A DNA stretch of 64,000 nt from Tetmemena sp. SeJ-2015 (taxonomy: Eukaryota > Ciliophora > Spirotrichea > Sporadotrichida > Oxytrichidae), in assembly GCA_027382625.1 (NCBI GenBank), contig JAJKFJ010021883.1:142896-206895 (forward strand), given 5' to 3'. Made by a program: the position numbers and the translations under genes. The notes below the pieces were generated by a model. It saw nothing but the letters and a program-made list of their open reading frames with translations. It ran no database searches and was not told the DNA's origin. This document shows, in pieces, positions 1 to 11,621 of the stretch. Within the stretch, counting starts at the first letter, position 1. Every line of letters starts with the position of its first letter.

Positions 1-693
1 GTGCAGTAGCTATAAGCTATGAGCGCTCTAGTTTCGAACATCTCAAGAAGCAAGAGTGCACTCAGTGCATCATTACTTGACGATGAAAATGGAGCAGATT
101 AGAGAAAGCTCGAGAGGTAGCAAGGTGCTTTGGAATTGTTCTGGCAAACACCAATCAACTTTAATGATCCATCTATTATGAAAGATATTGCCCCTTCATT
201 GTGATGGAAGATACTCCAATGTCCAAACTTCACTTTTTGTTCATAATGCTCAACATCTCTCAAGTTAACGTTATCAAGAAGGGAATCATAACAGGAATTA
301 TCACGAAGCTTGAATTCGTTAAAAAGAGAAAAGATGAGCAGAAGATCAAGAGATAGAAGTTAAGATTCCAGAAGAAAATTGATCATTTGGCGGGACTAAG
401 AACGCCAAGAGGAGGTGAGAGAAGTGGAATACTTGATTAGCCAGAAATTATAACCCCAGTAACTCTTAATCAACAGATACTATCTCGACTATCTGAGGAG
501 AGTCCTATTCATAGAGCAAGTCTTGGAGCAGGCTCTAACAGCTTTGCATAAAACTCAGCTTAGAGATAACTTGAAATCAACATTAAACATATTTTTTATT
601 AGTCGCGAAGCAGAGCGTAATCAAGCTGAACAACCTCAAACCAATTGGTATGAGAATGATGACAAATAAAACACTAGCAAGCAAAGCGCATGA
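1..693 (+). CDS. CLC-type chloride channel/transporter, C-terminal part (partial)
   Basis: The window opens inside this gene, so only the C-terminal cytoplasmic part is present. A segment reading INFNDPSIMKDIAP followed by VMEDTPMSKLHFLFIMLNI and then GIITGIITKLEF matches the second CBS domain that ends eukaryotic CLC proteins, which move chloride across membranes, often in exchange for protons. After it comes a Lys/Arg-rich stretch and a Gln/Ser-rich tail ending at TGA 691-693. Two one-base slips (near 205 at CCCCTT and near 590 at TTTTTT) must be corrected to keep the frame; both lie at homopolymers. The channel's membrane domain must lie outside the window. The call rests on the CBS2 segment alone, so a different CBS-domain transporter is possible. 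Confidence 0.72.
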
Positions 694-784
694 ATATTAT
701 TTAAACTTAGCAATTATAATACCTAAAGAGTATAAATTATAATAGTAGTGAGAATATCCAAATAAATTTATAAGGAATCATAAA

Positions 785-2859
785 ATGAGAAGCTTGCAAA
801 TTTTCTCCAAAGTTATACCTATTGCAATTCTTTTAGCATTATTACCCATAGCTTCAGAAGCCTATAAAGTAGCAATACTTAGTGACATTCATTTGCAACC
901 ATTTTATGATGCCTGGCTTGACGCTTCAGTGTATTGCTGTACTACTGTAGATCCATAAAAAGAAAATGTTTAATTAAGATATTTCTTTATTTATTAATGT
1001 TTCAAATACTTATGCTCCTTTAGGAAGAGTGCTGTGTGATGCTCCTGATCTCCTTGTTTAAACTTTTTTCAAAAAGTTAAACCAGACAGAAGGGAAAATT
1101 GATGCCCTAATGATTACTGGTGATATGGTTGGGCACTCTCTCTCAATTGAGACAAATTATGGGTAGTCAATTGAATTAAATAGATTAATAAAAGTCCTTT
1201 AAAATTTAATAGTTAGAGTTTCTCCCAGAATCTGTTGCTAACTATAATCTAAATTAGGAAATATAGGATTTCACCTTACCTAGCTTTATATTTATGCGGG
1301 ACCTATCACCAACTAGGATTCCTTATTTTTCAAAAATGCATCTATTGCTCCATCTGTTGCTTGAATACAATATTTATCCTGCTAATCATTTCCTCTAATG
1401 AATAAGCTCTTTATGATAAGGTTGATTTTCTCTAGATTGGAGTTTTTATATATTCTTTAATTATTTAATATAATGATGATATACAAATTCCAGGTTGCCA
1501 CCAATTGATAATCAGGTTTCCTCTAATGAAAATCTTCTGTTTTTAATTTTATATATCTTACCCCTGATTTTTCCTTCTTATTTTATTATAATAGGATGAT
1601 CCCCTCCTCTATTCTTTGTTGAAATAAGTCCACTCGAACATAGCCTCATATGCAGCCTACTACTTACCAAATACTTTGATTTTACCAACTCTAGGAAATA
1701 ATGACTATCGCGTTCATTATTAATCGCCCTATGAAAGTGACAAAGATGAATTCTACGGTTTTATTTTTGAACAATACTTCAAGAATCACCCTCACAATTC
1801 TCAATTAGAAAATCTACAGGAAATTCAGAGCTCCTTCATGAATGGAGGTTACTATAGCGTTGAACTTGTGGATAATATAACTTTTCTTGGAATTAACACT
1901 CTATTATATAACTCAAAAAATAATCCCGCAAACTAGGGTTGCCAACAGGCTGATCAAATGATTTGGTTTGAGGAGTAATTTATTGATGCAAATCCTAGCA
2001 GAAAATTCATTATTTCTAACCACATCTATCCTGGCTCTAAAATTGAAAGCTTAATGCTTAAATAACTTTGGCATTCATTTTATAAAGATGAAATAGTATA
2101 ATTTTTTTTTTCACTTATTTATTCTAACTACACATTTGAATTCACATCCCTGATGAAAGAGTATCGAGACCAGATCTTATTAGAAATTTCGGGCCACGAT
2201 CATGTTGCTGATTTGAGGTATAATTTAGGATCCGATGTATAAGTAACCAAACGCTTAAATCATTTTTCTTATTAAATCGAGGTTTTACAAAGGGCAATAA
2301 TAATAATTTAGGCCAATAAGATTACAGTTTCCACAATCTCTTAATCGCACCCGGTGTGACCTCTGCCACTGCACAAAACCCTGGCTATACGACTTTTGAT
2401 CTTGACTCAGACTCCTAGCAAGCTCTAAATTTGTCAATGACTTTCTTGCCAATAGAATAGACATACAACATGACTCAAGTGCCAAGTGATGTCGCAGATT
2501 TGCCTTGGAGAGTTTTCAGTTTCTCTGAGTTTGGAGTTTAAGACTTATCTATCTCTTCAATCTAGCAGCTCCAGCAAAAGTTTAGTAAGGATAAGCTAGA
2601 CACTCAACTCTGGAAATATCTAGCACTCAAAGGTGGGCTATGATCCTTCGATCCCTTCAGAAATGGAAAAGACTCTCAAACTTCACAGAGATGTCGTCGG
2701 AATCATTGATCAAAACGGTAACACCTAAACTTCTAATAAAATATTTCACAATTTTAATTCCACTCCTCTTTTTATAGGTACAAATGTCAGATGTACAAAA
2801 GTCTAGGCAACTAGGATTTCGTCGATTGCATGAATAATCATAAGCCTTCGGCACATTGA
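785..2859 (+). CDS. Secreted acid sphingomyelinase-like metallophosphoesterase
   Basis: Starts at ATG 785 with a signal peptide (MRSLQIFSKVIPIAILLALL). Calcineurin-like phosphoesterase metal-binding motifs follow in order: SDIH, MITGDMVGHS, LGNNDYR, ISNHIYPGS and SGHDHVAD. The length and motif spacing fit acid sphingomyelinase-like phosphodiesterases of the secretory or lysosomal pathway; the substrate cannot be told from sequence. The usual GNHE motif reads GNND here. Downstream is PGYTTFDLDSD, typical of the family's C-terminal region, and the end reads DFVDCMNNHKPSAH-stop. Two IESs interrupt the frame (972-1002 and 1167-1594). A third interruption, GT-AG or pointer bounded, lies near 2719-2778. 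Single-base slips occur near 2640 and at the third interruption. Confidence 0.88.
972..1002 (+). other. IES, 31 bp, pointer AATGTTT
   Basis: AATGTTT occurs at 965-971 and again at 996-1002. Removing one copy plus the 24 AT-rich bases between them joins QKEN to VSNTYAPLGRVLCDAP in a single frame of the phosphoesterase gene. Left in place, the segment breaks the frame. There is no GT-AG fit that gives the same protein. Confidence 0.85.
1167..1594 (+). other. IES, 428 bp, pointer TAG
   Basis: TAG at 1164-1166 and at 1592-1594 flank an AT-rich insertion. Its removal gives ETNYG-Q-DDPLLYSLLKQ in frame, exactly between the GD motif and the GNND motif of the phosphoesterase, where the family has no insertion. 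A GT-AG intron reading here gives a frame error. The pointer is only 3 bp, so its exact limits are less certain than those of longer pointers. Confidence 0.75.
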
Positions 2860-2949
2860 TTTTATCACATCAATATCTTAGAAAATCTTAATTTGCAAAA
2901 ATTTTGAATTAAATTTACTCTGCCAGTCAATCAAGATGAAGTTACTTAC

Positions 2950-4470
2950 TCATTAAATTTAATTAGATTCTTCAGAAGATTGCTCATATTTTCCTAAGCT
3001 ATATCTATTTTTCTTAGAATCTAAGTAGATGTATTACAGGCTCCAACCATTTTGTTCTAGCTTCTCTTTAAATTAGTCAAAATCAACATTTTCAAAAATT
3101 CTTTCAGCCATCTTGCCTGCTTATTCCACAGCTTTGTGTTCACTAATCTTTTATAAAAATAAATAAATGAGATTCATTAACCTATTGGTCTAAAATTCTT
3201 GCAAAATAATAGGACTTTAGAACATCTTCAGTCTAAGCATCTCTATGTAGGTAAATGTGAATTCTGTGATCTCTATTATTGTTCATATACTTCTTGTATG
3301 AAAGAGGCAACGCATTTTATAAGGAGAGCTTACATTTCTCATATAGTCCTCCCTTTATGTTAGACTTTTTCTCTTTTAGGTCCTCTACGAAATACACAAA
3401 ATTCCTTTGGTTGTCTTTTTAGATCTATTCATAAAAGCTTGTTTAGGAATCATTTGAAATCATATTCAAATTTCTGCTAATTGGAACCTGCCCATACTGA
3501 ATATATTTGCAAACCTATCTATTCATGAACTTAGGCAAATAAAAGGCCTCAAGAAAATAAGTTAATTAAAAAAGATGATTTATGCGCTCTGCTGTTTCAA
3601 CTTTCCCACTTTTTAGGAATTCATCGAAAAGAAGCTTAGATCGTTGATTATTCAGGTAAACTTCATCTATCACTTTCGCCGATAGATATGACGTAGCAAT
3701 GTTAAAGAAAGTCAAGGTGAAGAAGACAGGATAAAGCTAAGAAACTTATTAAATGTCAATCACTTTTGAAAGCCAAAGTCCCACAGCTCCGCCCACTAAA
3801 GTAGTGGCTGTAAATTAAGATACATTCTTCCCTGAAATATCTCCGATGTTATTATTCTTGGAAAGCTGCATATTGATGCTTGCTCTTGATGCTGCAGCAA
3901 GGAGGAAGCAAATGTTCTTGCTGACGTTAGCAAGGGCTGCCAATAGCAAGAAGTGTGAAGGAAAAGATAGAGTCAAGATTTCGATGTACATCGCTAAATT
4001 TAGAGCAACAATAGCCATAAATCTCCACTTTTTAATGTCTTCATCAAAGTTTCGTCCATACCTACTCGCAAAAAGGATTCCTCCAAACTACCCTAAGCCA
4101 TCTTTTAGCACCCAAGTGTATGCTGCAGCTGCTAAGTTTGCTTACGTCATTGTGCTTTTAAAAATTTTAAATTATATCTTCCAATAGAGACAAACAAAAC
4201 CTATGTGCTCAGGAAACCCATAGCAGTGTATAAAAACGCACTTGCATTACTGTATATTGTGAATTTTAAGTAGCATGGTGCAACTGTATGTGGGTAACCT
4301 GCTGGCAGAAAAGTTTCGAACATCCCTTGTCTAATATCCTTAGAAAATTTCCCATATGAAGTTTCTTTCTATTCTCTATACTCGTTTTTAACTTTGCCCG
4401 TTACTTAATCTAGCTCTATGATTGATGGTTTAATTAAATATGTCCTAAATTAATTTCGCATCTTTGTCAT
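2950..4470 (-). CDS. RUS1/DUF647 family membrane protein
   Basis: Read on the minus strand from ATG at 4468-4470 to TGA at 2950-2952. The central part carries the family signature: LPAGYPHTVAPCY near the start, WVLKDGLGQFGGILFASRYG, then KNICFLLAAASRASINMQ and NNNIGDISGKN, where plant and animal RUS proteins have CGVVAGATRASLTQHFA-like sequence. The C-terminal part ends in a GWSLQYIYLDSKKNRY-type module, also typical of the family. RUS proteins are organelle- or endomembrane-associated; their biochemical role is not settled. One frame break near 4165 and one near 3165 (the latter close to an AT-rich GTTAATG...AAAAG segment that may be an intron) need correction. It runs tail to tail with the phosphoesterase gene. 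Confidence 0.88.
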
Positions 4471-4825
4471 TTGCAAAACAATTAATTATTAAGTTGTCAT
4501 TTGCATGCTTTTCTTCTCTATAAAATGATTACATAAATAATTATGTTTGCTTACATCATTTTTTCCTATCTCTATTTCTTTTAAGTTCCAAATGCAAAAT
4601 TTTTGCTTTTTATTAAGCAGTTCATATGTAAGCTAGTTTATCTTGCCCATTGGAATTTCTAGCTATTCTTAGTATTCTACAAAAGCCACTTGTGTTAAGA
4701 CTAGAGAGTGATCTCTTGGTTGAATGTTTTAAATAGTTTACGTTTGCTCAGCATGATTAAATATTTAAATTTGCTTAACCTTAATGAATCAGTCTATCTC
4801 AAACATAAAATACATTAAATCACAG

Positions 4826-5413
4826 ATGAACTTAGGTCGAAAGAAGATAGAAATCAAAATTGGGGCAAATAGCGTCAAGGATTACTTAAATTATAGTAGA
4901 ATTCATTAGGCAGAGTAGCAAACCAAATCTAAGGATCAGAATGGTATTAAACCAAATATATCTGAAACCATAAGTTAAATTGAGATAAGAGGCTTAGATT
5001 CAAATGAGTATGAGGAATTCATGCTATTAGAATTCCAAGGGGGTTTTGAATACTCTGACCCTAAATCAGATATTGATGCGCTAGGCAATTTAGAACTCGG
5101 CACATTACAAACATTTTAAAACTAAAAACTTATGAAGGCATCAGGTATAGGCAGCATCATCTAAAATTAATCAAAAGGTAGTAGAGTTATCGATTAACTA
5201 TTCTAATTTGAATTTCAACATCAAATTCTAAAAGGGAAGCTTATTGATCTATAGAAGCCAATGATTCTAACTGAAAGATTTACTTCTGGCTGTAAAGATA
5301 ACTAAAAGATAGAATACAAAATAGTTGGAGTGATCAGAAAGAAAATTCAATTTTTGGAAAGACCAACAGTAAACAAAGAAAAAGCAGCACTCTTTAAAAA
5401 GCAAATTACTTGA
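4826..5413 (+). CDS. CTF8: CTF8-like subunit of the alternative clamp loader
   Basis: A single uninterrupted frame of about 195 codons from ATG 4826 to TGA 5411-5413. The match to chromosome transmission fidelity protein 8 is by pattern: LLEFQGGFEY, then LGNLELGTLQ, then HQILKGKLIDLQKPMILTE, with KIQFLERP near the end. In animals and yeast CTF8 joins CTF18, DCC1 and RFC2-5 in a PCNA loader acting in sister-chromatid cohesion and replication stress, in the nucleus. The ciliate protein has a longer charged N-terminus and a Gln-rich linker. No IES or intron was seen. The call relies on a short domain, so a similarity search would be useful. Confidence 0.82.
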
Positions 5414-5562
5414 AAAATGTGAACATAATTAGTAATGATTTTATCAGATTTCCTATTTTAAATGTCTTTAATTTATTAAAAATTAAACTAAATTTATAAA
5501 GATAATTTTACAATTCAAATTACTAAGTATAATTTAAATCTAAATCTTATTGCAGTGTAAAG

Positions 5563-8500
5563 ATGAGTTCAAATTAGCAGAGACCGCAAAGGGTCATGAG
5601 AGGACTAGCTTTGTTTATTGGAGATATCAGAAATTGCCAAAACAAGGAGCAAGAAGAAAAGTCAGTTTTCAGAGAGATGGCAAAAATTAGAGGAAAGTTT
5701 CAAAATTGAGCACTGAATTTCACTTTTATTTACACTTTCTGGCTATGACAGAATGAAATACACTTGGAAACTTATTTACATGTACATCCTAGGATATGAT
5801 GTTGATTTTGGGCATGAGGAGGCTCTTAACCTCATTAATGCTGCTAAGATTAGTGAGAAATGTACAGGGTATATCGCCTCTGGTATCATGCTCAATGAAA
5901 AGTCTGATCAAAGGATATTAATATTTATATTTGACAGAGTGATTAATGCTATCAAGGTAGATCTTACTTGCGGTAATCAAATTTGTGAAGCACTTGCTCT
6001 TGCAACAGTGGGAAACATCGGTTCAGCAGAGTTAGCTTAGCATCTTGATGAGATTGTTATGCACAAAGCCTTGAGTGACGATAGAACCATTCCCAAGCAA
6101 GTTAGGAAAAGAGCCCTTCTTGTTCTTCTCTCATTTCTTAAAAGACACAGAGGTTCCTATAACTAGGAGAAATGGCTGAGAGGGTTCAAATTCTTATGCT
6201 CTTAAGATGACCTCGGAGTTTTAATGTCTTCTTATTCCTTGATTCAAGGTACCATTTAAATTATGGGAAGACAAGGATTTGAAGAACTTGTCGGTCCTCT
6301 GATTGAAAAAATCTTCAGCCTTAACGGAGGAGGAAGTAGCAACTCAAGCAACTAAGGTTACTACTAAATTATAAATTGAGTTTAAGATTTCCCATAATTT
6401 AATACCTTCTTTATTACCAGACCCTTTGCCCATGGATCTAGATTAAGATACTCAAATTGCTGCAATCTTTCCCAGCTCCATCAGATCAAAATCTCAGTTT
6501 ATATTCCCATTATATAAATCTGTTAACCAAGATTAATGAGGTCTTGCTTTAGATTGTTCACAAGACTGAGGTAACTAAGAACGTAAATAAGAACAATTCT
6601 GATCATTCCATACTCTTTGAAGCCTTTAATTTGGCTATTCATTATAAGCAATTTGCCTTTGAGACTTTAAGAAAAGATCTTGCTACTCTTCTTGGCAAGT
6701 TTATCAGTGTCAAAGAACCTAATATAAGATATCTAGCTCTAGAAACTATGGCAAAACTCACTAGTGGTGGGATGAATAGCAGTCTCGACATTAAGGTCAA
6801 AGAACACTTGCCTACCATCATTTCGAGTTTAAGAGATCAAGATATCTCCATTAGAAGAAGAGCTCTTTTAATTTTTCTCTAGATCTTATGTTCAACATTT
6901 GCGACTAAAGTTCAGCTGGAGAGGTTGTAAATGAGATGTTAGATTATTTACAAGAGAACGATTATGAATTACAGGAAGAAATCGTGCTTAAAATTGCCAT
7001 CTTGGCTGAGAAATTTGCTGAGAATCTAAACTGGTATATAGATGTAATTATCAAGTTGATAGAGTTCGCTGGAGATTATGTAGGCGAGGATATATGGTAT
7101 AGAGTTGCCTAGATAATCACAGGCTTTGGCGAAGCTGAGCCAAACATAACTCTGCAAAGATACGCAGCCTTGAAAATGTTTGACATTTTGTAAATGCCCT
7201 CTCTTCATGAAACTATGGTGAAAGTGGGTGCTTTCGTCCTCTCCGAATTCGGAGCATCAATCGCAGAGCTTCCAGGCAAATCTCTTCAAAAGCAGTATCA
7301 AATCATTAACAAGCATTTCTATTCCTTGTCACCTTCCTCAAGAGGTATGCTTCTCACTGCTTACATGAAAATGTTGAAGAACTGTCCTCAGCTCAAATAG
7401 CCAATTGTCAATCTGCTTGAATCTTACAGAGATTATTGGGATGAAGATATTCAGCAGAGAGCTTGTGAATACCTATAGATGCTAGAGTTAAGTGATGAGG
7501 TAGGGGAAGAAGCCAGAAATCTAATGATAGAGGCGCTAGAAGTTATGCCAAACTTTAATGACTCCCTCTAGACCAACAGTATCTTGAATAGAAGAATCAT
7601 GAAGCTTAAAGTTGAGAAAGGATTCAATATCAATAGTGAGGAAACTGAAAAGAAGTTAAAGCAAGGACTCAATCAGTTTGAAACAAATACTCATGTTTCG
7701 AGTGCATTGAGTTAGAATAATCCATCTGTTCTCAGTGGAATGGGAAAGTTCTATTTTATTTTAATAAATTGGCTCAGATCAAAGGAGAGAAGAATCCGAA
7801 GCAAATGATGCAAGCAGAATACTAGAAACACTACCACTGCTCAATCATTTGCTCAGCCTTAAGCTTAAGTAGGAAATCTTCTAGATATCGATGACTTGTT
7901 AGGAACTGGACCGTCTTAAAAGCAAGAGACCATAGGATATTATTTCAGAAATCAATGAGCTTTCCCCTCATAGCCTTTTCTTATATTTTGGATGGGGCAT
8001 CAGGCGGAGTTGTTTCATCAGATATCATGAATCACAGATTTTATCAAGCTCATGCTGACAGATTCAGTCCACATTAAACAGTTAAAATTGGAAACTAAAC
8101 CTTAGATCTAAATGGAATAACTAATCCTTAGCAGTGGAAAGCCTTGCTGCCTTTCAGCATGAAATATTATTTTTAAAGAGGGAGTGCTCTACCAAGATGA
8201 TAAATTAACTGTCACTGCTTAGTGCTAAACCATGAAATACCTCCTCAGACTTCTGCTTAGTTTTGATACTTCCTCAAGTGGCTAAGGCCAAATAGCTGAT
8301 TTGATATTTTTATTTACAGACAAGATTACCTACCTAACAATTTGCAGAATCAATTGATTTGTAATGCTCACCAGTGAAGTATTCTCCAGATGGTACATCT
8401 CCAGCGCAGGTGATTGTAATGGTGATGCTTAAAAACACCCTTCAAGTTAGTCCCTCTATGAAGATACAATACAAACTTGATTTTTATTGCTAGCGGGGAA

Positions 8501-9006
8501 GGATTCTAGACTGAGTTCAGACTTCCAATTTTGATGAATAGGTTCACCGAGATAGTAGAAATGCCCTCTTCTGAGGTATTTATCAAAACTTGGGATGACA
8601 TCACTCACAACAGACCGACTTCTTTCTAGAAGCTTGATGTGATATTCAAAAATCCCGCTCCTTCACATGTTCCTTAAACAGAAGTCCTTAAGAAGACTGC
8701 TAACTTCTTTATCAATGGAATGATAGCTAATATTTCATTATGAAAATGAACCTGAAAGTATTCTAGGAGAGTGACTGGGTGCTAAGAGCAGTTGGTCAAG
8801 TCAATTTCAAACCTCCTTCTTAAGAAGGCTTCCCTTCAAATCCAAACGAAATGCAGAAGGCTATTATTGCCCCAGTAATGATAGAAGCTGAATTCTTCAA
8901 GGAAGACTTGTCAGAGTTCAAGGTAAGCTTTAGAAGCAGCGACGCTAAGTAGGTTGCTGCTCCTCTTATCAATTTCCTTAAATTCTTTATGCAGCCAAAC
9001 AGCTGA
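5563..9006 (+). CDS. AP2A: AP-2 complex alpha-adaptin
   Basis: Large subunit of the clathrin adaptor of the plasma membrane. The N-terminus [20 protein letters not shown], then [19 protein letters not shown] and [20 protein letters not shown], follow animal alpha-adaptin almost residue for residue, and this separates it from gamma. The helical trunk runs to about 7630, a low-complexity hinge with LLDIDDLLG lies near 7880, and the appendage follows ([16 protein letters not shown], then VGQVNFKPP and [13 protein letters not shown]) to TGA 9004-9006. Short interruptions or frame slips occur near 5710, 6360-6430, 6905, 7750, 7950 and 8740; the first shows CACT repeats. An in-frame TGA at 5707-5709 lies just before the first interruption and is probably an error or a misplaced boundary. 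Confidence 0.95.
5715..5736 (+). other. Possible micro-IES, 22 bp, pointer CACT
   Basis: CACT at 5711-5714 repeats at 5733-5736. Removing one copy and the intervening bases restores [14 protein letters not shown], which aligns with the conserved start of alpha-adaptin. However, TGA at 5707-5709 remains in frame just upstream, so either the boundary is slightly different or there is a base error. Confidence 0.5.
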
Positions 9007-9098
9007 TTAATTATCATATCACAGTTAAATTGCGAATAGTTCTAGTATAAATCGTAGAAAATTAAGAGGTAGTAAATATAAATAGCAATAAAAGTAAA

Positions 9099-9705
9099 AT
9101 GAGACCCCTGACAGAAGACGAGACTAAAACTTTCTTCAATAAGCTAGCTAAATTCCTCGGCTCGAACATCAAGTTCCTTATTGACCGTGAAGATGGTGAC
9201 TTCGTTTTCAGACTTCTTTATTATAATTTCTAAATTTTGATTTTCATCACAATAAGGTATTCTACCTGGATGCTAATCTCCTGAAAATCGCTTCTCACGT
9301 TGGAAGAGATGAACTGATCTCAGCTGGAACCATCTTCGGAAAGTTTACTAAGACTGGAAAGTTCAAGTTGCAAATTACTTGCTTGGACTATCTTGCCAAG
9401 TACGCAAAATACAAGATTTGGGTTAAGCCCAACGGAGAACAGACCTTCTTATATGGAAATCACGTTCTGAAGGGTCATCTCGCAAGAATCACTGAGAATA
9501 CCCCTGCTAACCATGGAGTAGTTTTTAAGTTTTAGTTGTATTCAGCATTAGTGACATCCCACTAGGATTCGGAATATTATTCTCATATTTTTCTTTAATG
9601 TGCATGAAAACTACAGCATAGTGCAGAGATTTGGACCCTACTCATGTGGTAGTGATTAACTAAGCAGATGTGGGAGAATATCTCAGAAGCGAGGAGGAAA
9701 TTTGA
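9099..9705 (+). CDS. NIP7: 60S ribosome biogenesis protein NIP7
   Basis: Starts at ATG 9099 with MRPLTEDETKTFFNKLAKFL and ends with QADVGEYLRSEEEI at TGA 9703-9705. Along its length it matches NIP7, a nucleolar factor with a C-terminal PUA RNA-binding domain needed for pre-rRNA processing and 60S assembly. Key conserved segments are GTIFGKFTKTGKFKLQIT, YAKYKIWVKPNGEQTFLYGN, HVLKGHLARITENTP and SDIPLGFG. Two micro-IESs (29 and 14 bp) interrupt the frame, and their removal gives the family sequence exactly. A further insertion of about 27 bases near 9567-9600 stays in frame and may be a third IES. Confidence 0.96.
9217..9245 (+). other. Micro-IES, 29 bp, pointer TTC
   Basis: TTC at 9214-9216 repeats at 9243-9245. 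Excision joins GACTTC and ATCAC so that the protein reads FVFRL-HHNKVFYLDANLL, matching NIP7 without gap. The segment is almost pure A/T. It is too short for a normal intron and lacks GT-AG ends. Confidence 0.85.
9524..9537 (+). other. Micro-IES, 14 bp, pointer GTT
   Basis: GTT at 9521-9523 repeats at 9535-9537. Removal of 14 bases converts a broken frame into HGVVVFSISDIPLGFG, the conserved PUA segment of NIP7. This is near the lower size limit seen for IESs in stichotrich ciliates. Confidence 0.8.
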
Positions 9706-9869
9706 AACTCTATAAGAAGCATATAAGCTGAAGATGGATCACAATTTTTCTTCTTGAAATGTGAAACCTAATTAAGAACATCAATTTTGATTATTTTTTT
9801 GTCTCTGAAATCATAAAGTACTATTTAAAGCTTAATTTGCAATAAAGAAAATTAATTAAGACCTTAAAA

Positions 9870-11602
9870 ATGTAACTAAGAGCAAAATTAAATCATACCT
9901 TCGGAATTTTAGAGAACCTGAATACTTTTCTCGGGAGAAAATTTTGAAAATCTCAGTGAATTAAACTTTCTTCTCAGAAAGATATCCAAAGTCCTTTTAA
10001 AGCACAGAGATTCTTTAACCTCAGCCAAAGATATTTAATTTAAAGATCCTTTTCACAGTTTGATCATAATGATAGATAATCTATACAAAAAACTCATTAT
10101 GAAATACTTAATGTGCCTTAAAACGCAAATGTGGACTAAATTAAAGAGGCATTTAGAAAACTTGCATTGATCTATCATCCTGATACGAATTAGTCAGACA
10201 ACAAGAATATGCAAGAAATGTTCCTCAAAATTAAAGAAGCATATGAAATATTAAGCAATCCGCAAACTAAGTTGAAGTACGATTAGCATATTTCAAATGC
10301 AGAGGCACCTTATACTAGCTATAAAGGAGAGCCGTCATCTCAAAATTTTAAGATAGTTTAGGTAATTTTTAAATGACACCCAGAGGTAATAGCGCACAAA
10401 AGAAGAGGAGGAGCAAATGAGGATAGAGAGAGAGAAGTAGTTCAATCGCATCAGACAATCTATTTAAGCGGGTATTGATAAAGAAAGACTCAAGAAATAG
10501 TTTAAACTGTTGCTATTTTTATATTTTCAGAAATAGAGAGAAATAGAATAACAGGAATTAGAAAAACAGAAGAGGTTCTAAGAGCGGGAGCGTATGAGGG
10601 AGGAATTCAGACAATACTAGCAATAGATAATTAAAGAAAAAGAGATGGAATTTGATATCAAGATGAAAGAATTTACAGAAGAATTCATTCGAGTGAGAAG
10701 AGGAGCTAGTTTCATAGATGAAATTGTTTCAATAATTTGTGTCTCATTTAAATTAGGTGATAAAATGCTGAGTTAGAAAACGAAAGACAATCTATTTTAA
10801 AAAAGAAAGCATAGTAAGAGGAAAGACAGAAGGAGATATACTTTTGCTTAAAGTTCAAATAAATTTATCCTTTGTTAAAATTTTAGAACTCAATTACATG
10901 AAGGAGTATGAGCTGCGCATTAAAGAGCAGCAATATCAAAAAACTCATTCCGAAAACTCTTCTTAATTATAATTTTCTTCTTCTAAGGAAATGAGAGAGC
11001 GAGAGCTTAAATTAAGTAAGATTGGAAAAGATAGCAAGAGTATGAAAGGAACAAGCGAAGACGCTTTAAAATTAGAAAAGCAAAGATAAAACCAATCTGA
11101 GAGTGTAAAGGCTAACATTGATAGAATAGCTGCCCAATAATTTCATTAACCTACAAGCTCTACTAATTAAAGTCCCAGTCCCAAAATTTGTTAATTTTTT
11201 TTTAAAAATAGAAATTAACAACAGCATAAAGCAAACAGACGCTAACCATCCTAATGCAAATTTAGAAGAGCCAGTTGTGGCAGATCCTGATACTTTACAA
11301 AAATTCTTGAATAATTAAAAAAAGGATCCTACAATCAATATATTAGGACAAAGTATTTCTTATCCTAAAGACTTAGAAGACAAAACATATGTCAAATTTG
11401 CAGTAATCGCAGCATCTCTAATTTGCAGTCTGATATATTTATCATCTGAATTTAAGTTTTAAACCTTAAGTATTATAGTTTACTGTATCAGTTCTATCAA
11501 AACAGATAAAAGAATTTAGAAAAACTTAAGCAAATAACTGAAGAGGAAATAGTTTTAGACCAGTAAGTTAAATAGAAATATCATTCAAATAATATTTCTT
11601 GA
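9870..11602 (+). CDS. DnaJ (J-domain) protein with a C-terminal membrane segment
   Basis: The J domain begins about 70 residues in: HYEILNVPQNANVDQIKEAF, then ALIYHPDTN with the HPD tripeptide that stimulates Hsp70 ATPase, then KIKEAYEILSNPQTKLKYDQ. The N-terminus is basic and may be a mitochondrial presequence. A long Glu/Lys/Gln coiled region follows and then one hydrophobic segment (KFAVIAASLICSLIYLSSEF), so the protein is probably anchored in an organelle membrane. No Gly/Phe or zinc-finger domain is seen, which makes it a class III J protein. The frame breaks near 9950, 10365-10410, 10740-10880, 11190 and 11460-11510; some of these are AT-rich with GT or AG edges and are probably introns. 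The tail ends NLEKLKQITEEEI...stop at 11600. Confidence 0.83.
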
Positions 11603-11621
11603 ATTTTTTAAATATCTGGAA

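Noticed and set aside
2285..2854. Minus-strand open frames in the phosphoesterase gene
   Set aside because: The plus strand carries the conserved phosphoesterase domain; these are antisense shadows.
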